A DNA stretch of 64,000 nucleotides, taken from Embiotoca jacksoni. Its lineage: Eukaryota > Chordata > Actinopteri > Embiotocidae. Position numbers and translations under genes: made by a program. Shown here piece after piece: positions 12,714 to 24,019 of this stretch. How positions within the stretch are numbered: position 1 is the first letter of the stretch; each line of letters begins with the position of its first letter. The stretch lies in NCBI GenBank assembly GCA_022577435.1, contig JAKOON010000013.1, positions 4,437,001-4,501,000 on the forward strand, given 5' to 3'. Under the pieces are notes generated by a model. That model searched no databases, was not told the DNA's origin, and was given only the letters and a program-made list of their open reading frames with translations.

Positions 12714-15700
12714 CTACATAGATATATGTGGCATATGATCTAATGCCACATTTCACTGTTTACTGGCAAAGCCACATAATCTGATTGGTCCTCCCCCATG
12801 AGAGCCAGACCCGAGTGCATCGTGGGTAAAGTTTGCTGGTTAATGAGAGCTAATGATGGAAATGTGAGTGTGTGTCTGTGTGTGTAAGCGTACGAGTGTG
12901 TGTTGCAACAATTAAAGTCTCAGGATGACATCGCTGCATGTAATGTCTGCCACGGGGCTGAATCCAGGCCAAATGCATTTATGTATTTAGTTAATTTAGG
13001 ATGCAATGAAGAGCTCTGGTGGTCTAATTGATCTGTACAGGCCCCACACCAAAAACATGGCCTCCATTAAAGGAACCTTCAGGGACTTGGGTTTTGATGA
13101 GTGCTTGCATTTCGTGTCTCTGTGTGAGAGCAGAGAGGGAAAATAAATGGAAGCTGGCAAAAAAAGATGAATCTCTGTTGTGTTTGTGAGCACCGAAATG
13201 CAGATCAATCAAAGATACATACAGTATGTTCATCCAGAAACCGAAAATCTAAAAACGTTCATGAATGTGGGCATAAATAGCAGATGACAAACATTGATTT
13301 TACCACAGGAAGCTGCTGCTTGTCAATGACTCTTTTAACTGAATTGTAATTTTGCAGTAATTTTTGCAACCATGACTATCAAGATCATCTATTGGAACTT
13401 AAACCGTAAACGTTTGGTAAAACTTACCAACTTATTTTTTTTGTGCCAAAAGAAATAAAACATGTCTGTACTACCTTACACTTGACAGGTTGATTTCAGA
13501 AGGTCATGACAAATGATCTACACATTATTCAGGTTGGAGGACTTGTTGTTATGCTAAACTAGGCTAATCTTAGTCAGAGCTTCAGCTGTGTTTATCATGC
13601 CAAGAAATTAATGTCAATCATCTTCAAAGCAAAATCACCAAACTTTTAGTTGTCTATGTTTAAGCCAACAAAAATGGCCTCTATGTCCCCTCAATGGTAT
13701 TGTCCGGTTCACAAGGTAGGACGTTTTGTGTCATAAGCACGTCATTTGCGTTACCGCATTATTGCAGCTCATTTCCCGAATTTCATCCGGCAGTGTTGAC
13801 CAACTGTCTTCATTTTCAGCTCTGAACGCAGCCTGAGTCCTGCTGCAGTAAACCAGGTTTAACCGTCAGGGGAGCTCGGCTGTAATTCATCAGAGTAATC
13901 TCCTCTTGTTGCGGACGGCAATCCATCACCAAACCCAACTAGGTCCTTGGTGAACCAGGAAGAGAGGAGTCTCCCCACATGGGAGACAATAATCAGTTTG
14001 ACACAGGCACCTATGACGACATTTCAGATGAGTGTAAAGGCCCATCGTTCGTCTGTGGAGGGATGTCTTATCATCTCCACACAAACACAGGTGGTTGGTA
14101 TGATGAACCACCAGTGGGAATAGGAGTTACTGGAATACATATTTGTCTCTTTCTTATCTTTTTCCCGTTAGCATGAATTTATCCGCATCACTTGCACCAA
14201 ACCCGAGACTTTCAGTTAACTTTTACAAACGTGTTTTTCTTCTACCAAGTTCATGATGTTTTTAGTCCTATTTTTTAAAGGTCTAAACACTTTCACTTTT
14301 TTCTCATGAACTCGGGCACATACATGAATCATATGACTGTCTGTCACTGTGCATCATGATACAGATGGAGATCCACTTTAAATATGTCATCACATTTTTC
14401 TTTAAATAATATAAAAATACTACTGTCTGTCAGTGTGTATTATAACACAGAACTTGATCCCGTTTGAATATTCAATGACATTGTTCTGCAAATAAAATTT
14501 TGAGGACTATGGCAATTTAAGGCATAGTCCCGTTTTGAGCTATGATCTTTATTACAATATTAATTGTGTGACACTGTATGCATTTTTGTAAGTGAAACAG
14601 TGATCTTCAGCGTAGATGATCTCTCAAGAGACTCTAAGTGAATGACTACAACCATGTTTATTTCAGAAAAAGCCGTTCCAAAATTTTTAATTATATTTTT
14701 ACAAATTTGTATTCATTTTCACAAAAGTATCTGAAGAAACTCTGACAAAGCCCAAACAGTATATAGAGTTGGAGAACGTGTATTTCCCAACACAGAAAAG
14801 GAGATTATTCTTAACCGAATGAACACATTCGGTGGGTTAAGCAACGTTTTTAACTTTCATTCTAATTAAAACATTAAACTAGTGAAAAGAAAAACCGAGA
14901 CAAAAGTCTACTAACTTTGTTTTCAAAGTCATTTGGACAGTTTTCATATTTTGCAGCTCAAAACTTTGGTGCGCTCTTTGCATAAGCAAGCTTGACCTGA
15001 AAAAAAAGTCAGATTAGCTTTTAGTGCAGCAAACATTTTCTTTCTAAATTAGTTTCAAACCATATTCTAGTATTTTTTTTCTTCCACCTTTCTCACCTTT
15101 CTGTTAATCTTGTCTCTACCTCTGTCTACACTTTCCCTTGCACACTGTCTCTCTCATCATCTGTCTTTGTCTTATCTCGGTATCTTTATTCCACCGCTCC
15201 ACCTGCCACGTACACTCAGAGGAGGGAGAGAGATGAGCCAGAGTGGCACAGAGACCCCAGTGAGTCCCGTCAGGCTGCCAGCAGTAATCTGACATCAGAG
15301 TCGTCACTCGCTGGCCTGCTAATTGGATAATGTGGTGCAGAGGAGGCACTCAGCAAGCCAGGGGATTCCCCTCATCACACCGGCTGGGAGGAAGAGTCAT
15401 GATGCAAAGTCTCTCATTGAATAGATATAAATATGGATTCCATCAGTGATCTTCACCACATATGTACTTTTTATTAATAAAGAAAACTTTAAAAAATGTC
15501 TTTAGCGACCTTAATATAGATCAGCAGTAGCAGTTGGTATGACAGTAGTAATAGTAGTAACAGTGGCTAATGATAGAATTACTGTAATTCAGGCCATGTA
15601 GTGGAAGCAGTAGCATCACAGGTAGCTACTGATGTAGTTTAGACACCCAGACTGATGAGACACAAAATCACTGCAAAGGATGAGGATGTATTAGAGTCTA

Positions 15701-16939
15701 CATTTCATTTTCTTTGTCGACCATTTGCATTTCTGTCTGTTCGTTTTGCATCTTTTCGCATCTATTTGTTTAAGTTTTGCACTTATTTTTCAATGGCTCT
15801 ATTTTTTTACCTGCTTGCATCTCCCAGTGGTCTGTCCAGTTCTGTCTCTTTGTTGTCTGGTTGCAGCTTGCATTTTGTCTCCCTTTGCAGTGATTTAATT
15901 TTTGTTTTTATTTTGCATTTCTTTTTCCTTGGTTTGTGTCTTTCAGTGGTCAGTTAGAATTTTTTTTATTTTTTTTTTTACAATTGATTTCTCATTCGTT
16001 TTGTGACTCTTTGTGGTCATGTTGCATCTCTTTGTAGTTGTTTTGAGTCGCTCCTTTGAATGGGCCCGTGGGACCCATGTCCAGTAGGCCCACTTCAGTG
16101 TGTCCATTTAGTTTGCCTAAGTGCAAATTTGTGATTTAATGACTCTTTTCACTTAATTCTCGTTATTTATGGCCCATAAATGTATGTTTCTTAGGATGCA
16201 CGTTATATCATGTTCAAAATGCAGAATTCTATCAAATGCAGCAACACTTGCCCAATAAATATTTCCCAATGGGGACATTAAATTATATCGTATGGTATCG
16301 TATAAAAATATCAACTGAAATTAGAAGAACCAGTTATTCAGCATTGCACTCCACTCAGAAATTATTTTTAGTAGCAGCTGTAGTAGAAGTCGGCGTGATA
16401 TTAAAACTAACAATGGCAGTAGTAGTTGCTCCAGTTGGTCCAGGTAGCCTCACCATTACCAATGGGTATCACTGGTAATGGTTCTGATAAAGTACCAATA
16501 AGTACAATAAGACAACATTAGATTTCCGTTGTCTTCAGTTCTCTGTGTCACCCCGCGTACAGAGGTGAGGCAGCCTGTTACTCGTCTACAGGAACGTTTC
16601 CTTCCGCACATTCCATCAACATCAACATAATAACGCTGATATTTCCTCCATCAGCTTCCTCTTCCTGCAGGGATCTGTCTCCAATCACTGCTGTCAATTA
16701 GACCAGCTCCTTCTCCCATGGACTTCTGCGTAATCTGCTTTTTCTCTGGACTGATCACATTAAGGTTCACATAGTGCCATCATGGCTGAGAGGAGGGAGG
16801 ATGAGGAGAGTGGGGGGGTCATCTGCTGACTGAGAGGAGAAATCATACCGGGGAAGGCCAGACTCACGGCTGTCATCATGCAAAGTTTTGAAATTTGTGA
16901 TTATTATCAGGTATAAAAAAATCTATATTTTTCAATAGA

Positions 16940-17420
16940 TTCTTGCTCCCAGCATTAAAACCATTTTGTAATATATGTTGCCAAAGGAATCAAGTTTTCA
17001 GGTTGCTCGTCTGTCTCAGGATTGTAACTCTTAGGAATGCCTTGAAGGCATTTCTTCAAATTTGTCACAAACGCTCACTTGGACTCAAGGATCTCCAAAA
17101 TCAATTTTGGGGTCAAAGGTCAAAGTAACTGTGACCTGAAGTTGTTAAATTCTCGTGAACATCTCAGATATCTCAGGAACACTGATGGAATTTCTTAAAA
17201 TGTGGCACAAACCTTCACTTGGACTCGAGGATGAACTGGTTACATTTCAGTGGTCAAAGGTCAAAGGTCACTGTGACCACACAAGGCACATTTGTGGCCA
17301 TCACTCAAGAATGAATCTGCTAATTATGACAAAGTTTTACACGAATGTCTAATATGATAAAATAATAAGGTGATAACAGTTTATATCCAAAAGGTCAACT
17401 TTACTGTGAAATCATAATGT
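16940..17420. repeat. Dispersed repeat with internal tandem units and AGGTCA arrays, copy 1
   Basis: Two imperfect units of roughly 100 bp share phrases such as CACAAAC, TTCACTTGGACTC and GAGGATGAACTGGTT, each followed by GGTCAAAGGTCAAAGG and TGTGACC. The tail AATGTCTAATATGATAAAAT, then TATATCCAAAAGGTCAACTTTA, closely matches the copy at 58020-58320, so the sequence is repetitive within this window. I recognise it as a family common in percomorph genomes but cannot name it. No coding capacity is visible. Confidence 0.75.
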
Positions 17421-17439
17421 CCTGCAAAACACTTTTCTG

Positions 17440-17596
17440 GCACGTGTTGCTGGCATCAAATTCAAAACGATTCAATATTTTCCAAAAAAACATGGAAATA
17501 TATTAAACATAGGTTTACATGATTTGCAAATCATCACATTCCGTTTTTATTTACATTTTACACAGCGTCCGAACTTTTTTGGAAACGGGGTTGTAT
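17440..17596 (+). mobile_element. 3' part of a non-autonomous DNA-transposon-like fish repeat
   Basis: It contains GTGTTGCTGGCATCAAATTC, then TTTACATGATTTGCAAATCAT and TTTTATTTACATTTTACACA, ending in CGTCCGAACTTTTTTGGAAACGGGGTTGTA-like sequence. This is the familiar end of a very abundant teleost repeat. It lies directly after the AGGTCA repeat. No transposase is present, and the family name is not assigned. Confidence 0.6.
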
Positions 17597-17829
17597 AACC
17601 CCAGAGGCATTATGTTTACACGACGTCATGGCAACTTTAACATGTTTGCTCAACGCAAATCAAAGTCAATAACTGTTTATCTCTTTAATTTAACTCCACT
17701 ACCTCCTCTTTTGTTTTTTTTCTCAACTGCCACAGAAAGAGGTCATGCAGTCTCTCTGTGGCTCTCATGTCTAAGCCAATCATCTCCTTTGCTCTCCAGT
17801 GATATTGGCTAAATGGTCCACACTCATTT

Positions 17830-17894
17830 GGATGGATGGATGGATGGATGGATGGATGGATGGATGGATGGATGGATGGATGGATGGATGGATG
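17830..17894. repeat. (GGAT)n tetranucleotide array
   Basis: About 16 uninterrupted GGAT units. Confidence 0.97.
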
Positions 17895-19089
17895 AGGCGC
17901 CAGCCAACGTCACAGCTCTTTCACTGTGCTATTCCAGCAGAGCAAATCAGACTCATCAGGGACACTGTGGGTGGATTCAGAGACACTTCAGTCCTGTGCA
18001 ATGCTCTTTTGTAAAAAGCCCAACACAACCTGAAATAGAAAACAAGAATCAATGTCTTGCAAACACTCTGTACAATGTTATGTATTTAAGGTGGTAATCT
18101 GCAAGATCCGTGTGTTCAGCGCTCACTTTGTGGTTATGAAGGAATGGCTATAAATGGCAGCAGAGGGATTTTGATAACATTGTTGTGGAATTAAGTATTT
18201 GTGTCATGACAGGACAATGCACGAGATAAAAAAAAAAAGGAAATGTTTATTGCTTGGGGGCACATCCTATTCAAGCCCATACATTGCCGCAAAATTCTAA
18301 ATAATGAGGTCGATTCAAGGTGGGGTCCACACACTAAAGTAGGCCGCTGATAACCTTTTATAGGCCTTATAAAACCAAAGAAAAAAACATGATCACAAAT
18401 ATCCTGTTATATCATGTATATGTTAAAGAAAAGAACATTCTGGCACATATTCCTGTGTCTGATCATTTTAGATGAGTGAAGACTGCAAAACAGGTTCAAT
18501 TGTGAACAAATCTCCACCTATTGTCACAAATGTCCATCAAAGTCATGATGACAACTGCAGACAGATTTGACATCTTGATTCCTCAGTAGGTAATTTATAT
18601 ACTAAAGCTGGACTATTTTATTGTGTAACAATCAGCATCATAGGCAATTATATGCCAACGATTCTTGATATCAACAGTTATTGTTGAGGCCTTTACCTGT
18701 TGAGTATAGACTGCCATTTTTCTGAGTCCTGCAGAGGTCATAATTTCCAGATGAAAATGGTTACTGTTCTGTACAATAAAATACAAAAAACAACAAAATA
18801 TCACAAACTTTACATTCATAAAAAACATATCTAAGATATATAAAAAATATATTCACTGATTTAAAAATGTTGCCTTTTTAATGTCCATCAAGTCCCTATA
18901 ATTATCAAGGAATCAAAAATGCACCCTCTTCTCCTATATTTTTTCATTCTTCTTCCTCTATCTTGTGTAACAGATCTGCTAAAAGTTCTGAGTTCCAGTC
19001 TGGGTGCTTTTAAAAAATGTTGTTTCCTGTCCATCTTCCAGCTTGTTCCATGGAACAGGTTGCACCTTGAGGAGCCACGAGGGAAATGA

Positions 19090-19330
19090 TCAGATGAGTC
19101 AACGGCATCAACTCTGGCAAATAAGTAAGTTATTCCTGCGACTAATTAGAAGAAATAGAATGAAACTCCAAACTAATTTCACCATAGGCCTCTTTGCTTC
19201 CGACCGTGAGCAAGACCAGTGACGGAAGCAACGACTTACTGACGTCTCAGACCGCCGATGAATCTGATGTCCCCTCCTGCTCCATGAGAAACATCCAGGT
19301 GTATAAAACGGGCGCAGAGCTGAAGGCAAG
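19090..19330 (+). promoter_or_regulatory. vip: vip promoter with CRE pair, AP-1-like site and TATA box
   Basis: TATAAAA at 19302-19308 is followed by a GC-richer initiator region, putting the start site near 19330. TGACGTCT at 19240-19247 and TGACGG at 19220-19225 lie 55-85 bp upstream of the TATA box, and TGAGTCA lies at about 19096. Mammalian VIP genes are driven by a cAMP-response element built from two CGTCA half sites, one within TGACGTCT, at a similar distance from the TATA box; the resemblance supports cAMP/CREB control here. The start site is inferred. Confidence 0.75.
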
Positions 19331-19459
19331 CAGAAAGACAGAAAGAGAAACAGAATTAGGAAGCATCGGATCCGGAGTGTGGACATACAGCTACGGCTCA
19401 AGATCAGGACTCTGGACAGCGCAACGGAAACAGCCAAAGTCGACAACTTTAGAACACGT
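19330..19459 (+). other. vip: vip noncoding exon 1 (5' UTR), predicted
   Basis: This is the sequence from the inferred start site to a strong donor (ACGT/GTAAGA) at 19460. It contains no ATG that continues into the prepro-VIP frame. Vertebrate VIP genes have a noncoding first exon, which fits. Both ends are inferred. Confidence 0.55.
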
Positions 19460-19525
19460 GTAAGATTTTCTATTTACCATTGTATTTAGTAACTATTGTT
19501 TTTGAGATTATTCTAGTTTCAGGGA

Positions 19526-19558
19526 TTTTTTTTTTTTTTTTTGGGGGGGGGGGGGGGG
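19526..19558 (+). repeat. Poly-T/poly-G run in vip intron 1
   Basis: Seventeen T followed by sixteen G about 65-100 bp downstream of the vip exon 1 donor. The G run could form a G-quadruplex and is prone to sequencing error. Confidence 0.9.
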
Positions 19559-20261
19559 TTTCTCTAATTAACCAATCGATTAATGTTAAGTTTTACGTCG
19601 AATAAAGCGCTCGTTGTGTGAATTGCAGCTTCTCCTCGGTAAAACAACAGCTTCTTATACTCGCTACTGTCTGCGCTCTGCTTAATCACGCATTGGATTG
19701 GGCTTTTTATCTGTCTTTGCAATGTTAAAATTCACCGTTAACTGAGACGTTTGACAAAGATCAATATTCTGGCAGTCGTTCTTAGGGAAAACACCCATCT
19801 GATTAGTTTGTTTTCTGTCGATGCTCCGGGGAAGTGAGGAGTAAATTGGTAAAAACAAAAACAAAAAAATCAAACAATGGAGGATCTGGGAAAACACGGA
19901 GGAGATTTTTACATTTCCAAAATTTACTCGGACTTACTTTTCTTCAAGCCGCTGGACACGTAAAATTGGTTTTGTGGTTTATAGTGCCAACAGAGCTGCA
20001 GCGCCTAAGTGTAGTCAAATATTTAGTCCTCTCCAGGACCGGCACCATGCGCAATTACGCATTGGATTCCTCCGCGTTCTTGTCTTCTCGCTGTCAAAAA
20101 TCAACATGCAGTGGGAGGTTGTTATGGCTCAATATCCAAATTGTTCTGTGGAGTTTAACTGCTCCTCTATTTCTTCCATTTGTCACTACGATCAAGTGCT
20201 CATTGAGTTCCGGTTAGAACGAGAATAACCCGTCACCATTTCCATCCTCAGGTGTAAAGCG

Positions 20262-21999
20262 ATGTTGCAACGGACCGGTCCCCACCTGCTTCTCCTAATA
20301 GCCCTGTGCAGTGTGTTGTACTCCCAGACTCTGAGTCTGCCATACACATCCATGAGGTGAGAGGAATCCTTTGTTCTTTCCAGCAAAAGCTGTAAAGAGG
20401 GACAGGAAAAGCTACCAGCGAAGTATGATTAGACATATAGGGAGGCATTTAAGCAGGTTTTACTTTGGACTCCTGCTCAATTTCATTCATCGAGGAGACG
20501 AAGAATTCTTGACTTTTACGCGTGTTATCTGACTGATGTCAGAATTATTTAAATTATTGTCACCGTGCTCCGGATTAGTTGATCACAGATCACATAAATG
20601 TGCAACAGAAAGAGAGAAAATTTAACTTCAAAGGAGGTGATAATTTAAGATCAGTCATCAGTATTTGATCTTCATTACCAGCCCTCTCACAGGGCTTACT
20701 CATGCTGTGACAAGATATTTGCATTTCACAATAACAGCAAATTTAGAACTCTTGCATAATTTAACGAATGTTGGTCAATTTAATGGTGAAATCAGAAAAC
20801 ATTTTGTGGCAAATATAGCAACTGTATTGTTCCTGTAAAGAAAACCGTCGCGCTTCCAGCTTAAAAATTATGATTATTATAAACAATACATCAGTAGAAC
20901 TGAGGCTGTATTGCGCGTCTGTTTGCCTTACGAGCTCCCTATGATCCCGTGCAGACCGACGAGACACGCAGACGGTCTGTTCACCAGCGGATACAGCAAA
21001 CTCCTGGGACAGCTTTCAGCGCGGAGGTACCTGGAGTCTCTGATCGGAAAGCGGGTCAGGTAGGTGACCACTCCGTCCGGAGAGTCCCGCAGACAGGCTC
21101 AGAACGAGGCTGAATGACGCTTTAGAGAACGTATTGATTATTTCTCAAAACCACATCGTGATATCCGAAACTTATAAGCACTTGAGGTCTGGGAAACAGA
21201 AAAGACTTCTCCATTTTTTTTTTTGAGACTGTCCATTGATAGGATAAAAAAAAAAAGAAAAGAAAATGCTGTATAGATCTGTCAAATCCAGACTAGAAGA
21301 AAAATTAGGAGGCATTTAAAATCTGAAGTCTTTCTTTTAAAAGGTTAAACCCAACTGTATCCTCATCTTTATCTGGCATATTGCACAATTTGCACATGAA
21401 AACAAGGAAATATGAGCCCAACCTGTCTCTATTGTCCAAGGTCTAAGCAACAGTGAATGCAGGACCTTTTTGATTGGAGCAGTTAAAAAGTTGACAGTAA
21501 AGAAGGGAAAAATAAGTGCCAAAAATGTAGAAGTCTAATGTGTCATCACTTGTTCTTATTCACTCGCAAACATTTTTTTCTAACTTTTGGTTGACCTATA
21601 AAGGAAAAAAAACACCTAATCCTCTGTTTTTTTAGTAGGATTTTGAATTCTACATGTTAGTTTGCTTCTTTTCTTATCAAATCACCACTTATAAATTAGC
21701 TTGAAAATGTGTTAATTACAGTCTTGATAAAAAAAAAAAAGTTGATTTTATTTCATTGAAAAATTCCTTAAGTCATAGAATCAAGTGAAATAAATTACAT
21801 TAAAGCTTCAATAAACTGTAATATTTCCCTTTTTTTAAATTAACACATGCAAAGAGTAAAAATACATCATGTTTTTACTATTTTAACACCAGAAGATCTA
21901 CTGACATTTACAATAAAAAAGAGCCGACCTGCTTGATGATGCATTTTGTAATTGGCCATTTCTGCTCCATCACATTATTGTGATACAGCCAGGAGCGAC

Positions 22000-22056
<57 letters not shown>

Positions 22057-23670
22057 GAGCAGATTAACATGAATCACAGATCCTTAATGACTTTGCATTG
22101 AAACCTGCTGCTCTCTTAATTGTGGCATCACTCTTTGTTGTTTCTTCTGTCCAGTGATGAGCTGATGGAGGAGCCAGTGAAGCGCCACACAGACGCCATC
22201 TTTACAGACAACTACAGCCGCTTCCGCAAACAGATGGCTGTCAAGAAGTACCTGAACTCAGTCTTAACAGGAAAGAGAAGGTAGGAATCTGTCCTCCTTA
22301 CATTCACCTGTCCATTTACATGTTTCGCGCTCTCCTTTACATTGGCTGTACAGGCAAATAACTGTGTAACTCAGTGACAGTGCCTTCATGCAGAAAACAG
22401 ATATTATTTGGCTTTCATGGCAACACAGTGTCTGTGCTTCAATAGTTTTAGTTTAAGATGTCTAAATCCCTTTGCTTTGGAGTTACACTCTCGCTGCCAG
22501 CTTGGTGCTCACTGGCGTCGCTAAATTTGTTTGAACAAAACAAGTTTGGTCGTTTGCAAGATGTTAAAACATTTTTTATGGATGAGAAGAAGCAGCAGAT
22601 AAAAGAATGTTCACACTAACTTTACAACTCCAAGTTGGTGGGTATTGCTTCTATTTGTTAATCAGGTTAGCGTGGTGGCTGGAAATTAGACTAACCAATA
22701 GTTTTAGTTTAAGGAGCAGTTTAAATGATAAAATTGAGAATGTAGTGGACAGTTTTTTGGCAACAGTTTAGATCTAAAACAAAGCGCGATTCAACAACTG
22801 CACTGCCCACTTTTCCCCCTGGATATACTCATAAAGCAATTTTGATGGACAATGGGTGAAGCAAAAATCAATTCACCCCTCGCTAAGCCTCCTTATACTC
22901 TTCCCCCCTGTCATGTCAAATAAAAACACAGCCTAGAAGATCCTGGAAACAGCGACCCAGAAGAGTCCAGGGATGAACCCAACACCTTCCAGGAGAGCTA
23001 CGACGACATCAACGTAGACCACCTCTTAAACAACTTTCAACTGGTAGGTACAGACATGAACCCGGTGGCCCTATCAAACATAATGCATTTCTTACACAAC
23101 CTAACCTAATCTTAACCTTCCCAACTCTACGCCTGACCCCAATCAATACTCTAAAACAACCAAACTTAATTTGCATTTTAACCCTGACGACCAACATGTC
23201 CTGTAACTGTGGGTCAAACACTCAAAATGATCCCTGCAAAAGATAAAAGTTCAAGAGAACACAATGACATGGTGACAATGGACCAATATTTCTGATGTAA
23301 CATCCACACAGCTCAAAGAGTGAGAAAAGATGGCACACCACCAAAACAAAATCTGCCTCGAAAATGTTATACTTTCTAACGACAAAAAGCAAGCACAAGT
23401 ACAAGAACCTACAAAAAAACAAGCACTGCATCACACATCAGAATACAAACATTTGATAAGAAAAGGTTTAAAGGAAAGCTGCCATTAAGACCTCTGTGAA
23501 ACCTTAATGATACACAACTTTTACAACAAAACTGTAACTGAGCGAATGTAGGGAAATGAGGTGGGAATATATTACTATATTAATACTCCATTTCCAGTTT
23601 TTCTACATCAATAACATCCTTCTTCTCTGTCCATTTTCTCTCCTGTTTTTGATTTCTGCAGCCACTCTGA
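20262..23670 (+). CDS. vip: Prepro-vasoactive intestinal peptide (PHI/VIP precursor)
   Basis: Secreted neuropeptide precursor of the glucagon/secretin family; its products act on VPAC class B receptors. Coding exons: 20262-20356 (exon begins 20252), 20955-21059, 22155-22280, 22932-23043, 23662-23670; spliced product 148 aa. Residues 1 to about 25 are a signal peptide (MLQRTGPHLLLLIALCSVLY). PHI is residues 36-62, starting HADGLFTSGYSK, followed by Gly-Lys-Arg. VIP is residues 78-105, starting HTDAIFTDNYSRF, preceded by Lys-Arg and followed by Gly-Lys-Arg, giving the amidation and cleavage signals. Residue 2 of VIP is Thr where I recall Ser as usual. An acidic C-terminal peptide ends NNFQLPL. 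The start is the first ATG after an in-frame stop in exon 2. The propeptide exon that separates signal peptide and PHI in mammals (170 aa precursor) was not found; exons 2 and PHI join in frame, giving SMRPTRHADG. A polyadenylation signal candidate is AATAAA at 25258. Confidence 0.94.
20965..21054 (+). other. vip: PHI peptide coding segment with GKR processing site
   Basis: 27 codons from His (HADGLFTSGYSK...) to Ile, then Gly-Lys-Arg. PHI is the PACAP-like sister hormone of VIP. The Gly donates the C-terminal amide after cleavage at Lys-Arg. Its N-terminal processing would rely on a single Arg (PTR/H), as in other VIP precursors where one Arg precedes PHI. Confidence 0.93.
22002..22054. repeat. 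(AC)n microsatellite in vip intron
   Basis: A pure CA dinucleotide run, about 100 bp upstream of the VIP peptide exon. Confidence 0.97.
22186..22278 (+). other. vip: Mature VIP coding segment with GKR processing site
   Basis: 28 codons from His to Thr (HTDAIFTDNYSRF..., KQMAVKKYLNSVLT), flanked by Lys-Arg and Gly-Lys-Arg. It is nearly identical to known VIP, and the central KQMAVKKYLNS is unchanged from mammals. Confidence 0.97.
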
Positions 23671-24019
23671 GGAGGTGCCCGTGCTCAAGTCAATACCTCA
23701 AGTCATCCTCATGAAACCGCTCATTCCAAAAAAAAAAAACTATTAATCCAAAGGACATTCGAAAGTCAGATCAACCAACGATGATGTGTTCTCCAATGTG
23801 GTTATCTATCTGTCTGTCCACCCAGTACATGTTTACACTGTATATATACCGTATATATGCACACGATACTTATCACTAAAGACTCTTTCGGCCGCACTGA
23901 GCAACTTGCGTGTCCATGTGCAGTTTTGTTTGATTAGCATTTGAAGACGGCAACTGGCAACCGATAAACATAAACATAAGGACCACATTTACTTAAAAAA
24001 ACCAAAAAAAACATCGCTG

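Noticed and set aside
13926..14176. Open frames of 61 and 65 aa, moderately balanced composition
   Set aside because: No similarity recognised, no splice partners; more likely noncoding.
20370..20530. Open stretch after the vip signal-peptide exon (VKRDRKSYQRSMIRH...)
   Set aside because: It was considered as the missing propeptide exon, but it is basic instead of acidic, lacks the DADMLQN-type motif and ends at a stop without a suitable donor.
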